This document shows positions 54,091 to 64,000 of a stretch of DNA of 64,000 bases, in pieces (positions within the stretch are counted from its first letter, which is position 1; every line of letters starts with the position of its first letter). The position numbers and the translations under genes were made by a program. The notes beneath the pieces were generated by a model. That model made no database searches, was not told where the DNA came from, and saw only the letters and a program-made list of their open reading frames with translations. The DNA is from Ichthyophis bannanicus. Its lineage: Eukaryota; Chordata; Amphibia; Gymnophiona; Ichthyophiidae. The stretch covers positions 903,924,808 through 903,988,807 of the forward strand of contig CM066033.1 of NCBI GenBank assembly GCA_033557465.1, written 5' to 3'.

Positions 54091-54106
54091 ACCCCCCTGG
54101 AACTGT

Positions 54107-56055
54107 GTTAGAACATAAGATATGCCATACTGGGTCAGACCAAGGTCCATCAAGCCCATTATCCTGTTTCCAACAGTGGCCAATATAGGTCATAAGTACC
54201 TATCAGTTTCCCCAAAGGACACAGGTTCCACAATGCTTGTATTGGGTCAAGCAGTGATATCCCAGGCTCATTTTAATAATGGTTATGGACCTTCCCTCAA
54301 GGAAATTGTACAACCCTTTTTTAAACCCAGCTACATTAACAGCTTTTGCTACATACTCTGGTAACAAATTCCAGAGTTTGATTACACGTTGAATGAAAAA
54401 ATATTTTCTCTTATTAGTCTTAAATAGGTTACCCTGTAGCTTCCAATTTATCAAGATTCTCTTGCAATTTTCTACAATCTTCATAGGTTTAAACAGCTTT
54501 AGTTTTGTGTCATCTGCAAATTTGATAACCTCACTCGTTATTCCCATTTCCAGGTCATTTATGAATATGTTAAAAAGCAGTGGACCCAGCACAGATCCCT
54601 GGGGTACTACTCCACTATTCACCTTTCTCCATTGGGAAAATTGTCCATTTAGCCGAACCCTCTGCTTTCTATCTTTTAACCAGTTCCTGATCCACAATAG
54701 TACACTGCCTCCTTTCCCATAACTTTTTAGCTTTGTCAAAAGTCTCTGATGAGGGACCTTGTCAAAGGCTTTCTGAAAATCCAGATACACTATATCAACC
54801 GACTCACCTTTGTCTACCTGTTTATTCACACCTTCAAAAAAACATAACAGATTAGTAAGACAAGATCTTCCTTGTCTAAAGCCATGTTGGCTGTCTCCCA
54901 TTAAGCCATGACTATCTACATGTTCAGTAATTTTGTTCTTTATGATAGTTTCTACTATTTTTCCCGGTACTGACGTCAGGCTCACCTGTCCATAGTTTCC
55001 CGGATCATCCCTAGAACCTTTTTAAAAATTGGTGCTACAATGGCCATCCTCCAATCTTCAGGTATTACAGATGATTTTAATGATAGTTCACAGATTGCTA
55101 ATGGGTCTGCAATCTCATATCTCAGTTCTTTCAACACCCTTGGATGTACACCATTTGGTCCAGGTGATTTGCTACTCTTAAGTTTATCAAATCGTTGTAA
55201 TACATCTTCCCAGTGTATTGATATTTCTTTCAGTTCTTCTGCAGTATCACCTTTAAATACCACTTCAGTCATGGGTAACATCCTTACATCTTCCTCAGTA
55301 AAGACTGAAGCAAAGAATTCATTCAGTCTCTCCGCTATGGCCTTGTCCTTTCTTAGTGCCCCTTTTACCCCTCTATCATCTAATGGTCCAACTGACTCTC
55401 TAACAGGTATTTTGCTACGAATGTACTTGAAAAAAATCTTTATTACGCATTTTTGCTTCCACAGCAAGCTTCTTCTCAAATTCTCTCTTTGCCTGCCTTA
55501 TCAATGCCTTGCATCTAAATTGTCAGTGCTTGTGCTGTTTCCAGTTTTTGTCATTTGGATCTTTTTTTCTATTTCCTGAAAGATGCTTTTTTGACATCAA
55601 CAGACTCTCTGAACTCACTTTTAAGCCATGCTGACAATTTTTTGGACTTCCTTCCACTTCCTTCTATTCTCCTTAAGGTATGGTTTATAGCTGGTCTGGG
55701 CTTCCAAGATAGTATTTTTAAACAACACCCAAGCTTGATGTAAGTCTTTAACCTTTGCAATTGCTCCTTTTAGTTTTTTCTTAACAATTTTCCTCATTTT
55801 ATCATACTCTTCCTTTTGAAAGTTAAACTATAGTACTGTGGGTTTGCTTACCATCCCCCCTCCATTAATTAAATCAAACGCAATCTTGCTATGATCACTA
55901 TTGCCAAGTGGCCCCAACACCCTTATCTCTTGCACCAGATCTGGTATTCCACTAAGGACTAGGTCCAAAATGACTTCCCCTCTGGTCTGATCATGACCCA
56001 GCTGCTCTAAGAAGCAGTCATATATTTAATCTAGAAACTTTATCTCCCTGCAGTA
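54107..56055 (-). mobile_element. CR1 (subfamily B), minus strand, 3' half (level 1 of nest)
   Basis: The 3' end with TCTTATGTTCT (complement) is at 54107. It contains RT and the C-terminal part of the endonuclease (LEQLGHDQTRGEVILDLVLS, about 55960-56020). It is interrupted by a plus-strand CR1 and resumes at 59161 with the N-terminal endonuclease and ORF1. Confidence 0.8.
54203..55479 (-). pseudogene. CR1 reverse transcriptase (minus), internal deletion
   Basis: Two frames: 54982-55479 (SPGPNGVHPRVLKELRYEIA) and 54203-54985 ([62 protein letters not shown]). Catalytic FADD is intact. After INWK the frame jumps to [15 protein letters not shown], so about 480 bp of thumb region present in the plus-strand copy at 56498-57060 are deleted. 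An extra residue (GVVPQGS for GVPQGS) sits in the motif before it. Confidence 0.8.
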
Positions 56056-57276
56056 ATTTATTTAATCTAGAAACTTGATCTTGTCTTACTAATCTGATAT
56101 GTTTTTTTGAAGGTGTGAATAAACAGGTAGACAAAGGTGAGTCGGTTCATATAGTGAATCTGTACTTTCAGAAAGCCTTTGACAAGGTCCCTCATCAGAG
56201 ACTTTTGGCAAAACTAAAAAGTTATGGGATAGGAGGCAGTGTACTATTGTGGACTGGGAACTGGTTAAAAGATAGAAAGCAGAGGGTAGGGCTAAATGGC
56301 CAATTTTCCCAATGGAAAAAGGTGAATAGTGGAGTACCCCAGGGATCTGTACTGGGTCCGCTACTTTTTGACATATTCATAAATGACCTGAAAAGGGAAT
56401 AACTAGTGAAGTTATCAAATTTTCAGACGACACAAAACTGTTTAAAGTTCTTAAAACACTAGAGGACTGTGGAAAACTGCAGGAGGATCTGGATAAATTG
56501 GAAGACTGGGCATCCAAATGGCAGATGAAATTTAATGTGGACAAGTGCAAAGTTATGGACCTAGGAAAGAACAACCCACGCTATGGTTACACAATGCAGG
56601 GTTCCACATTGGGAACCACCACCCAGGAAAAAGATTTAGGAGTCATCGTTGATAACACGTTAAAACCCTCCGCCCAGTGTGCAGCGGCGGCCAAGAAAGC
56701 AAATAGAATGCTAGGTATCATAAGGAAAGGAATGGAAAATAGAACAAAGGATATTATAATGCCTCTGTATCGTTCCATGGTACGACCGCACCTTGAATAT
56801 TGTGTGCAGTTCTGGTCGCCGTATCTTAAAAAGGATATAGCGTTATTAGAAAAGGTACAGAGAAGAGCCACCAAAATGGTAAAGGGGATGGAAGGCTACT
56901 CCTATGAAGAGAGGCTACAAAGGTTAGGGCTCTTCAACCTGGAAAAGAGACGGCTGAGGGGAGATATGATAGAGGTCTATAAATTGATGAATGGAGTGGA
57001 ACGGGTAAACGTAGATCGATTGTTTACGCTATCAGAATATAGAAAGACTAGGGGATGTTGTAATGAAGCTACAGGGTAAACTGTTTAAGACAAATAAGAG
57101 AAAATATTTTTTCACTCAACGTGTAATCAAACTCTGGAATTTGTTACCGGAGGATGTAGTAAAGGCTTTTAGTGTAGCTGGGTTTAAAAAAGGTTTGGAC
57201 AAGTTCCTGGAGGGAAAGGTCCATAAACCATTATTAAAAAGGGACCCAGGATATCAATGCTTGACCCAATACAAGC
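56056..57276 (+). mobile_element. CR1 (subfamily B), plus strand, 5'-truncated (level 2; ends at 59160)
   Basis: It starts within RT and runs to 57276, is interrupted by a minus-strand CR1 of subfamily A, and resumes at 59028 (CATTGTGGAACC) to end in TTCTTATGTTC at 59160. The short sequence CTAG at both outer edges (56046-56049 and about 59159-59162) may be its target duplication. Confidence 0.8.
56115..57236 (+). pseudogene. CR1 reverse transcriptase, C-terminal part (plus)
   Basis: [20 protein letters not shown], then [20 protein letters not shown]. The frame stops at 56400 before the FADD position, where FSDDTKL is read in another frame (S for A). DKCKVMDLGKNNPRYGY to RLGLFNLEKRRLRGDMIEVY is open again at 56498-57079, then a shift leads to [20 protein letters not shown]. 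Confidence 0.8.
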
Positions 57277-59027
57277 ATAGAAACATAGAAACATGATGAC
57301 AGAAAAAGACCACAAGGCCCATCTAGTCTGTCCTTCCATAACAACAACTACAACAGTCCACTTTTTACCTTTAGAGATACTCTGTGTTGGTCCCATGCTT
57401 TTTTTAATTCAGTTACTGTCCTCATCTCTACCACCTCCACTGGGAGACTATTCCACGGATCCACTACTCTTTCCGTAAAGAAATATTTCCGCATATCACT
57501 CCTGAATCTATCTCCCTTCACCCTCATCCCATGTCCCCTCGTCGCAGAACTTGCTTTCAATTGAAAGAGGCTCTCTCCCTGAACATTTATGCCACGGAGG
57601 TATTTAAACATCTCAATCATATCACCTCTATCCCGCCTTTCCTCTAAGGTGTACATATTAAGATCCTTAAGTCTGTCCTCATATGCTTTATAATGAAGAC
57701 CACTAATCATCTTAGTAGCACCCCTCTGTACCGACTCCATCCTGTTCACATCCTTTTGAAGGTGCGGTCTCCAGAATTGCACACTATACTCCAAAAGAGG
57801 TCGCACCAAAGACTTATACAGAGGCATTATCACCTCCTTTTTTCTGCTAGCCATTCCTCTCCGTATGCACCCAAGCATCCTTCTAGCTTTTGCCGTCGCC
57901 TTTTCTACCTGTTTAGCTACTTTAAGATCATCGGATGCAACTACGCCTAGGTCCCGCTCTTCTTTAGTGGACAAAAGTACTTCACCTCCTATGCTGTATT
58001 GCTCCCTTGGATTGCTGCAGCCCAAATGCATGACCTTACATTTTTTAACATTAAATCCCAGCTGCCAAATTCTAGACCATTCTTCAAGCTTAGCTAGATC
58101 CCTCCTCATGTTATTTACACCTTCCTGGGTGTCTACTTTATTGCAGATTTTGGTATCATCTGCAAAGAGGCAAACCTTACCCGACAGCCCTTCCGCTATA
58201 TCACTAACAAAGATGTTAAAAAGAATCGGACCAAGGACAGATCCCTGGGGCACACCACTGGTAACATCCTTCTCCTCAGAGTGAGCTCCATTTACTTGTA
58301 CTCTTTGTCGCCTCCCACCCAACCAATTTCTAACCCAAGCAGTAACTTTAGGGTCCATCCCTAGGGTGCTCAGTTTGTTTATAAGTCGCCTGTGAGGAAC
58401 AGTGTCAAAGGCTTTACTGAAATCTAAATACACCACATCTAGAGCTCTCCCTCGGTCCAACTCCCTGGTCACCCAGTCAAAGAAATCAATCAGATTTGTC
58501 TGACAAGACCTGCCTCTGGTGAATCCATGCTGCCTCGGATCCTGTAATCCGCTGGACTCCAGAAACCTCACTATTTTCTCTTTCAACAGCGTTTCCATTA
58601 ATTTACTCACCACTGAAGTTAAACTAACCGGCCTGTAGTTTTCAACCACATCCTTACTTCCGCTTTTGTGTAAAGGCACCACATGAGCCTCTCTCCAGTC
58701 CTTTGGCACCACTCCCGACTCCAACGAGGCATTGAAAAGGTCAGTCAGTGGAGTTGCTAGAATGTCCCCAAGTTCCCTCAGTATTCTAGGGTGTATCCCA
58801 TCCGGTCCCATCGCTTTGTCTACTTTGAATTGAGCTAGTTTCTCACGAACAGAGTCTTCTGAAAATTGTTCAAGATGTCCCTCGCTTCTGTTCTTATTTG
58901 TGGGTGTTTTCTGAGGTCCTGCTCCTGGCTTTTCATCTGTGAACACAGAACAAAAATATTTGTTAAGTAATTCCGCTTTATCCTTATCAGCTTCTACATT
59001 TCCCCCCCCCCCCTGTACCCTTGAGTA
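57277..59027 (-). mobile_element. CR1 (subfamily A), minus strand, 5'-truncated (level 3)
   Basis: The 3' tip (GAAACATAG repeats) is at 57277 and the truncated 5' end at about 59027, next to a C-run at 59001-59013. It is the best preserved LINE in the window and sits inside the plus-strand subfamily B copy. The bases CAT at each edge are too short to prove a target duplication. Confidence 0.85.
57348..59027 (-). CDS. CR1 reverse transcriptase, open frame (subfamily A)
   Basis: About 560 residues without a stop. Motifs in order: [96 protein letters not shown], intact FADDTKI, FNVKKCKVMHLG, then the thumb/C-terminal block KYFFTERVVDPWNSLPVEVV. The frame continues past 59027 to 59141, but those first 40 residues come from the other CR1 tail (chimeric). 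It lacks endonuclease and ORF1 because of 5' truncation. Confidence 0.85.
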   Translation of the reverse strand, partial: YSRVQGGGGNVEADKDKAELLNKYFCSVFTDEKPGAGPQKTPTNKNRSEGHLEQFSEDSVREKLAQFKVDKAMGPDGIHPRILRELGDILATPLTDLFNASLESGVVPKDWREAHVVPLHKSGSKDVVENYRPVSLTSVVSKLMETLLKEKIVRFLESSGLQDPRQHGFTRGRSCQTNLIDFFDWVTRELDRGRALDVVYLDFSKAFDTVPHRRLINKLSTLGMDPKVTAWVRNWLGGRRQRVQVNGAHSEEKDVTSGVPQGSVLGPILFNIFVSDIAEGLSGKVCLFADDTKICNKVDTQEGVNNMRRDLAKLEEWSRIWQLGFNVKKCKVMHLGCSNPREQYSIGGEVLLSTKEERDLGVVASDDLKVAKQVEKATAKARRMLGCIRRGMASRKKEVIMPLYKSLVRPLLEYSVQFWRPHLQKDVNRMESVQRGATKMISGLHYKAYEDRLKDLNMYTLEERRDRGDMIEMFKYLRGINVQGESLFQLKASSATRGHGMRVKGDRFRSDMRKYFFTERVVDPWNSLPVEVVEMRTVTELKKAWDQHRVSLKVKSGLL

Positions 59028-59160
59028 CATTGTGGAACCTTTGTCTTTTGTGGATACTGCTAGGTATGTATGACCTAGATTGGCCACTGTTGGAAACAGA
59101 ATACTGGGCTTGATGGACCTTGGTCTGACCCAGTATGGCATATCTTATGTTCTTATGTTC

Positions 59161-60760
59161 TAGCATGTCCTGCCATGACACTGACCCAGTCAATACCAGG
59201 GGTAATTGAAATCACCCATTATTATTACTGCACTGTAACTTTTGTTAGCTTCCCTGATTTCTTTCATCCATTTGTTCATTCTGGCTAGGCGGTTGATTGT
59301 ATACACCCACTGCCATCGCCTTCCCCTTTTTACATGGCATTTCAATCCATAGATATTCTACAGCAAATTTTGTTTCCTGCAAAACTTTAATCCTTTGTGA
59401 CTCAATGCCCTCTCTAACATAGAACGCAACCCCTCCACCAATTTGGTCAACTCTGTCGTTACAATATAGTTTGTGCCCAGGTATCAGTGTCCCACTGGTT
59501 GTCCTCCTTCCACCATGCCTCTGAGATACCAATCATACCTAACCTCTCATTTAGTGCTGTATATTCTAACTCTCCCATATGATTTTTTTTAGACTTCTAG
59601 CATTTGCATACAAGCATTTTAGAGATTGTATTTTATTTAAATTAATCTGGCTATTGGTAAGCAAGGGTAATTTGGAATCTTTAAGCTCTGTCTGCTCTGT
59701 ACTCAAGGGCATATGAGCTACTTTTGCTTTTATTGGAACTTCTCTGCTGATATGCCCTATCTTCATTTTTTTGGTAGTGTCCTTCAAGGATACATTGTTC
59801 CGAACCATGCGCTATTGGGCGACTGTCAGCTATCCCCTATTATCTAGTTTAAAAGCTGCTCTATCTCCATTTTAAAGGTTAATGCCAGTAGCCTGGTTGC
59901 ATCCCAGTTAAGGTGAAGCCCATCCTTTCCGAAGAGCCCTCCTTTCCCCAGAATGTTCCCCAGTTCCTAACAAATCCAAAACCCTCATCTTTGCACCGTC
60001 TCATCCACACATTGAGACTCCGGAGCTCTGCCTGCCTTTTGGGTCCTGTGCGTGGAACGGGAAGCATTTCGGAGAATGCTTCCCTGGAAGTTCTGGATTT
60101 CAATTTCCTACCTAATAGCCTAAATTTAGCTTCCAGAATCTCCCTACCACATTTTCCTATGTCATTGGTAACAACATGTACCAAGACAGCAGACTCCTCC
60201 CCAGCACTATCTAAGACCTTGTCTGGGTGGCGCGTGCAGTCCGCTACCTTTGCACCAGGCAGGCATGTTACCAGGCGATCCTCACGTCACCAGCCACCCA
60301 ACTATCTACATGTCTAAAGATTGAATCACCAACTATAACAGCTGTCTTAAGCCTTCCCTCATGGGCACATGGCCCTGGAGAAACCTCTTCGGTGCGAGAG
60401 GGTTTTACATCACCTGGAGGACAGGTCCAACCACAGGATCACTTCCTGCCACACTAGGGTGATGCTCTCCTGTCACGTGACCTCTCTCCTGCATGGGAAA
60501 AGGAATGCTGCCGGACTGGAGATGGGACTTTAGGACTATATCCCTGTAGATCTCGCCTATGTACCTCTCTGTCTTCCTTATGCCCTCTGCTACTCTAGCA
60601 TCCAGAGGTCGGACTCGTTCTCTGAGAGTAAGGAGCTCCTTCCACCTATTGCACATGTAAGACTTCTCACCAACTGGGAGAAAATCATACATGTGGCACT
60701 CAATGCAAAAGACTGGAAAACCCTAATCTTGCTGCTGGACTGCTGTCTGCATCTTAGTTT
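59161..60760 (-). pseudogene. CR1 (subfamily B) ORF1 end and endonuclease N-terminus, minus strand
   Basis: This is the 5' half of the copy at 54107-56055. Reading down from 60740: a cysteine/histidine motif with CIECHMYDFLPVGEKSYMCN (ORF1), LRERVRPLDARVAEGIRKTE, then VVTNDIGKCGREILEAKFRL and MLPVPRTGPKRQAE (60180-60030), the SGNH-esterase-like domain of CR1 ORF1 with TNDIGK. Next LYANARSLKK (about 59590), the start of ORF2 endonuclease, then GGGVAFYVREGIESQRIKV (about 59440) and GDFNYP (about 59205). Several frame breaks. Confidence 0.75.
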
Positions 60761-61309
60761 TAAGGGTGTGTTTAGATATTTAAGTTCTTTACCTACTAAG
60801 GGGTGGTAGGGATACTTACAGTAATAAAACTACACCTAATACGTTTAATGTACTTTGTTCACCTGAATCTTAATTAATGTCAGGTACTTAATGTATGCCT
60901 GATGAGGACAAACAGCTGCTCCTGAGAGTGAATATGGCCCCTCCTTTCCTTTGAGAGGTTTATGCACCTATAAAGCTACAATTATCCCAGGGATGGATGG
61001 GTGTTGGGGAGGGAGGGAAAAAGACTTATTAAAAGCTGGTTGCTACACAGTACCCTGTCCTGTGCTTCTAAGGTAATCTGTGACCAATTTTGAGGGGGAG
61101 TCCCACAGCCCTTGCTTGGATAGAGGAAGTCTTGGGTTCTAAGTTTAACCAGAAAGCTCTCTGCTGTGTTTTAAATTTAAACTTATAGCTCTTTGCTGCT
61201 ACTAGGCCCTGACTGATTTAACAAATACACTGGGTTCACAGATTAATCAGCTTTAATCTAAAGAATTCCTTTTTCCCCAAGATTTAGAAAAATTTCCATA
61301 AGTAAATTT
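60761..61309 (-). other. Probable CR1 5' untranslated region
   Basis: AT-rich sequence without an ORF between the CR1 ORF1 start and the 3' end of the next LINE. By position it is the 5' leader of the minus-strand subfamily B CR1, but I have no second copy for comparison. Confidence 0.4.
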
Positions 61310-63018
61310 TATTTTATTTTATTTATTTATTTAAAGTCTTTTCTATACCGCGCTCTTCAAATTCAGCTTGGTTTACAAATATCAGTTTTGTCCAGGCACG
61401 GGTGGGGCCCGCACTGAACTTACAGAGAACAGGATAGATAAACTTGGGTTAACTGGGTAAACTATATACAGACTATAGGCTAGGTATTTACATTCTTAGG
61501 TTACTATATACATGATCTTACTAGGATTCTGGTAGAGCTATTGTGCTGTGTTGGTGTCATGTATGGTGGGTAGGATGGAGTGGCTGTTTAGGTGATTGGG
61601 AATGAGTGGTTGTTGTGTGGTACCGTAATGCTGCAGGAAGAGGTGGTGTTTCAGTGCCTTCCTGAAAAGGGTAAGGTCTGTAATGGACCAGATGTTGGGT
61701 GGGAGGGCATTCCAACACGAGGGGGCATAGTATACAAAAGCCCTCTTTTTTGTAGATTGTGAACATTTAGTGATCTCACTAGGGACACATAGGGTATTTG
61801 CTGAGACTGATCTTCTGGCTCTATTTGTGGGAGTGGGGATAATGAGGTCTGTGATGGATGTGGAGGTGATTCTGTTGATAGCTTTGAATGTCGTCAGCAG
61901 GATCTTGAAGGTAATTCTACAGTGGACTGGCAGCCAGTGGAGGTGCTTCAGGATTGGTGTTATGTGGTCCCTCCTGGAGGCACCGTGTAGAATTCTGGCT
62001 GCGGCATTCATAGCTAGCTGCAGTGGGATCATTGTGTTTTTCGGTAGTCCTTGTAGGATGACATTGGCATAGTTGAAATGGGGGATGATTAGTGCCTGGT
62101 AGATTGTTCTGAAGTCATCCGGTTCTAGTAGAGGCCGTAGGTGGCAGATTGTGCGAATTTTGAGGTATACTGACTTGACGGTGTTGTTTATATGGGCTTT
62201 CATGTTCAATTGTTGATTGAGTGTTACACCTAGGTAGCGGATAGTAGGTTTGCTTTGAAGTTCGGCGTCTCTTACTTTTAGTGCTGCTGGTGGCATGAAG
62301 GATTGATCTCTGGTGATGAATAGAGCCTCCGTTTTCTTGAAATTTATCCCAAGGTTTTGGGTGTGGAGCCAGTCTGCTATGGCGTTGAAACAGGTAGTTA
62401 GTGGCAAGAAATCCGGCTGGTCGGTGATGAATGGCATGTAGAGTAACACGTCGTCGGCATATACAAGGCATGAGATGCCGAAGGATTGGGCAAGTGTGCA
62501 GATGGGCTGCATATATATGTTAAAGAACAGCGCTGAAAGGAAGGATCCCTGTGGTACACCTTGTTTTTGCTGGAATGGTTTGGAAGTCGTGGCTCCTGTC
62601 CTCACATGCTGCCATCTGTCTGAGAGGTAGGATTCGCACCATCTCAAGGCCGTGTCCTGGATCCCTTTCTCTGTTAGACGCTCCATGAGCAGTTCGTGGT
62701 TGACTGAATCGAAAGCTGCAGCGATGTCCAGGAAAATTAGGGCATAACCTCCTCTGGTTTTGTCCAGGCCGGTAGTTAGAGTATTGAAGAGAATGGTCAG
62801 TAGTGTCTCGACTCCATGTGCTTCTCTGAATCCGTGTTGGCATGGGTCTAGGGGTGCAGTGGTCTTGATTCTGGATTTGTTGTTGTACAAGCTTCTTGAT
62901 TATTTTGGCCATCAGTGGGATACTTGAGATCGGCCTGTATGAGTCAACTTTCTGGGGGTCCAGTTTGCAGTTTTTTTAGGAGTGGTTTAATGGATGTTTG
63001 TTTCAGAATTTGTGGGAA
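61310..63018 (-). mobile_element. L2-like LINE, minus strand, 5'-truncated
   Basis: The 3' tail (complement of TTTATTTATTTAAAG, then CTATACCGCGCTC) is at 61310-61360. RT occupies 61538-62890, and upstream RT entry sequence (PISSIPLMAKIIKKLV) runs to about 63018, where a CR1 tip begins. The endonuclease is absent. Confidence 0.8.
61538..62890 (-). CDS. L2-like reverse transcriptase, 450-codon frame
   Basis: Motifs: DPCQHGFREAHGVETLL (residues about 16-32), ALIFLDIAAAFDSVNHELL (about 55), KQGVPQGSFLSALFFNIYM (about 109), intact YADD in CLVYADDVLLYM (about 143), NFKKTEALFI, IRYLGVTLN, then HWLPVHCRITFKILLTTFKA and APSCWNALPPNIW at the C-terminus. The true RT starts further upstream in another frame (a 1-bp shift near 62888), so this ATG is not the native start. 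Confidence 0.85.
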   Translation of the reverse strand: MYNNKSRIKTTAPLDPCQHGFREAHGVETLLTILFNTLTTGLDKTRGGYALIFLDIAAAFDSVNHELLMERLTEKGIQDTALRWCESYLSDRWQHVRTGATTSKPFQQKQGVPQGSFLSALFFNIYMQPICTLAQSFGISCLVYADDVLLYMPFITDQPDFLPLTTCFNAIADWLHTQNLGINFKKTEALFITRDQSFMPPAALKVRDAELQSKPTIRYLGVTLNQQLNMKAHINNTVKSVYLKIRTICHLRPLLEPDDFRTIYQALIIPHFNYANVILQGLPKNTMIPLQLAMNAAARILHGASRRDHITPILKHLHWLPVHCRITFKILLTTFKAINRITSTSITDLIIPTPTNRARRSVSANTLCVPSEITKCSQSTKKRAFVYYAPSCWNALPPNIWSITDLTLFRKALKHHLFLQHYGTTQQPLIPNHLNSHSILPTIHDTNTAQ

Positions 63019-64000
63019 TAGAAACATAGAAATATGACGACAGAAAAAGACCACATGGCCTATCCAGTCTGTCCTTCCATAACAACTACAACAGTCCCCT
63101 TTTTACCTTTAGAGATCCTCTGTGTTTGTCCCATGCTTTTTTGAATTCAGTTACTGTCCTCATCTCTACCACCTCCACTGGGAGACTATTCCACGGATCC
63201 ACTACTCTTTCCGTAAAGAAATATTTCCGCATATCACTCCTGAATCTATCTCCCTTCACCCTCATCCCATGTCCCCTCGTAGCAGAACTTGCTTTCAATT
63301 GAAAGAGGCTCTCTCCCTGAACATTTATGCCACGGAGGTATTTAAACATCTCAATCATATCACCTCTATCCTGCCTTTTCTCTAAGGTGTACATATTAAG
63401 ATCCTTCAGTCTGTCATATGCTTTATAATGAAGACCACTTATCATTTTAGTAGCCACCCTCTGCACCGACTCCATCCTGTTCACATCCTTTTGAAGGTGC
63501 GGTCTCCAGAATTGCACACTATACTCCAAATGAGGTCGCACCAAAGACTTATACAGAGGCATTATCACCTCCTTTTTTCTGCTAGTCATTCCTCTCCGTA
63601 TGTACCCAAGCATCCTTCTAGCTTTTGCCGTCGCCTTTTCTACCTGTTTAGCTACTTCAAGATCATCAGACACAACCACGCTTAGGTCCCGCTCTTCTTT
63701 AGTGGACAAAAGTACTTCACCCCCTATACTATATTTCTCCCTTGGATTGCTGCAGCCCAAATGCATGACCTTACATTTTTTAACATTAAATCCCAGCTGC
63801 CAGATTCTAGACCATTCTTCAAGCTTAGCTAGATCCTTCCTCATGTTATCTACCCCTTCCTGGGTGTCTACTCTATTGCAGATTTTGGTATCATCCGCAA
63901 AGAGGCAAACCTTACCTGAAAGCCCTTCCGCTATATCACTAAGAAAGATGTTAAAAAGAATCGGACCAAGGACAGATCCCTGGGGCGCACACCACTGATA
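63019..64000 (-). mobile_element. CR1 (subfamily A), minus strand, runs off the window
   Basis: The 3' tip GAAACATAGAAATATGACG is at 63019. Coding on the minus strand closely parallels 57277-58250 (KCKVMHLGCSNPREKYSIGG, RRMLGYIRRGMTSRKKEVIM, KYFFTERVVDPWNSLPVEVV). Small indels are present (KAYDRLKDL lacks one codon relative to KAYEDRLKDL), and there is a frame break after NMRKDLAKLEE at 63844, beyond which FADDTKI-type sequence is read in another frame. Confidence 0.85.

Larger units (their letters stand above)
48460..54106 (+). mobile_element. DIRS retrotransposon C, degenerate, right end missing
   Basis: Left repeat from 48461, gag remnants about 49490-50720, RT/RNase H about 50930-52360, recombinase about 53000-53985, internal complementary region 53999-54090. 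A SINE is inserted at 52652-52962. A CR1 insertion begins at about 54107, and no right terminal repeat is found before the window ends. Its ends define a family distinct from A and B. A matching right terminal repeat lies alone at 10640-10852. Confidence 0.8.

Noticed and set aside
59028..59141. First 40 residues of the 597-codon CR1 frame
   Set aside because: These bases are the 3' tail of a different, plus-strand CR1 copy read backwards. The frame is chimeric by chance.
63428..63998. Plus-strand open frames over the CR1 copies
   Set aside because: They are antisense shadows of the RT gene, repeated identically at 57693-58284.

Overview
This is vertebrate nuclear DNA, most likely from an amphibian with a large genome; a caecilian or salamander is my guess. 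The reasons are several families of DIRS-type tyrosine-recombinase retrotransposons, abundant CR1-, L2- and L1-like LINEs, tRNA-derived SINEs, and one host gene with very long introns. The species call is inference. No bacterial features are present.

Host gene. Two exons of a cysteine-string-protein gene (DNAJC5 family, closest by eye to the gamma form DNAJC5G) lie on the plus strand at 10999-11212 and 40651-40804. They are joined by an intron of about 29.4 kb. The first exon lies upstream of the window, and I could not find the last one. Nearly everything else in the window is transposable-element DNA in or around this gene.

1-9553: a DIRS element (A1) whose left end is cut off by the window start, with a second DIRS element (A2, 3917-9257) inserted in its internal complementary region. 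A2 keeps gag and its ends but has no pol or recombinase. 9554-10852: LINE fragments and an isolated right terminal repeat of a third DIRS family (C). 11305-26945: an old minus-strand CR1 copy split by two insertions. One is an L2-like LINE (11995-20230, 8-bp target duplication) with 113-bp monomers at its 5' end, an endonuclease-only ORF, and an almost intact DIRS element (A3, 12892-18667) inside it. The other is a degraded minus-strand L1-like element (about 20512-26640). 27488-39351: a DIRS element of family B, split by a decayed A-family element (A4, 31644-37716) that itself carries a CR1 insertion. 39352-46289: mostly unique intron, with the cysteine-string exon, a foldback repeat, a CR1 tip and a SINE. 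46290-48459: an L1 ORF1 fragment split by a 1.4-kb insertion of unknown type with a 280-codon ORF. 48460-54106: a degenerate family C DIRS element. 54107-61309: three CR1 copies nested in alternating orientation. 61310-64000: an L2-like LINE and another CR1, both on the minus strand.

Main points. In the elements where it is visible, the internal complementary region reads as the predicted right-end/left-end circle junction, and insertion points share a short TT-type core, as expected for recombinase-mediated integration of DIRS circles. Three divergent DIRS families each carry, in the right terminal extension, an inverted repeat with different arms but the same centre, a good 5' splice-donor sequence (GGTRAGT). 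A2 entered A1 at a sequence that copies the element's own left-end junction.
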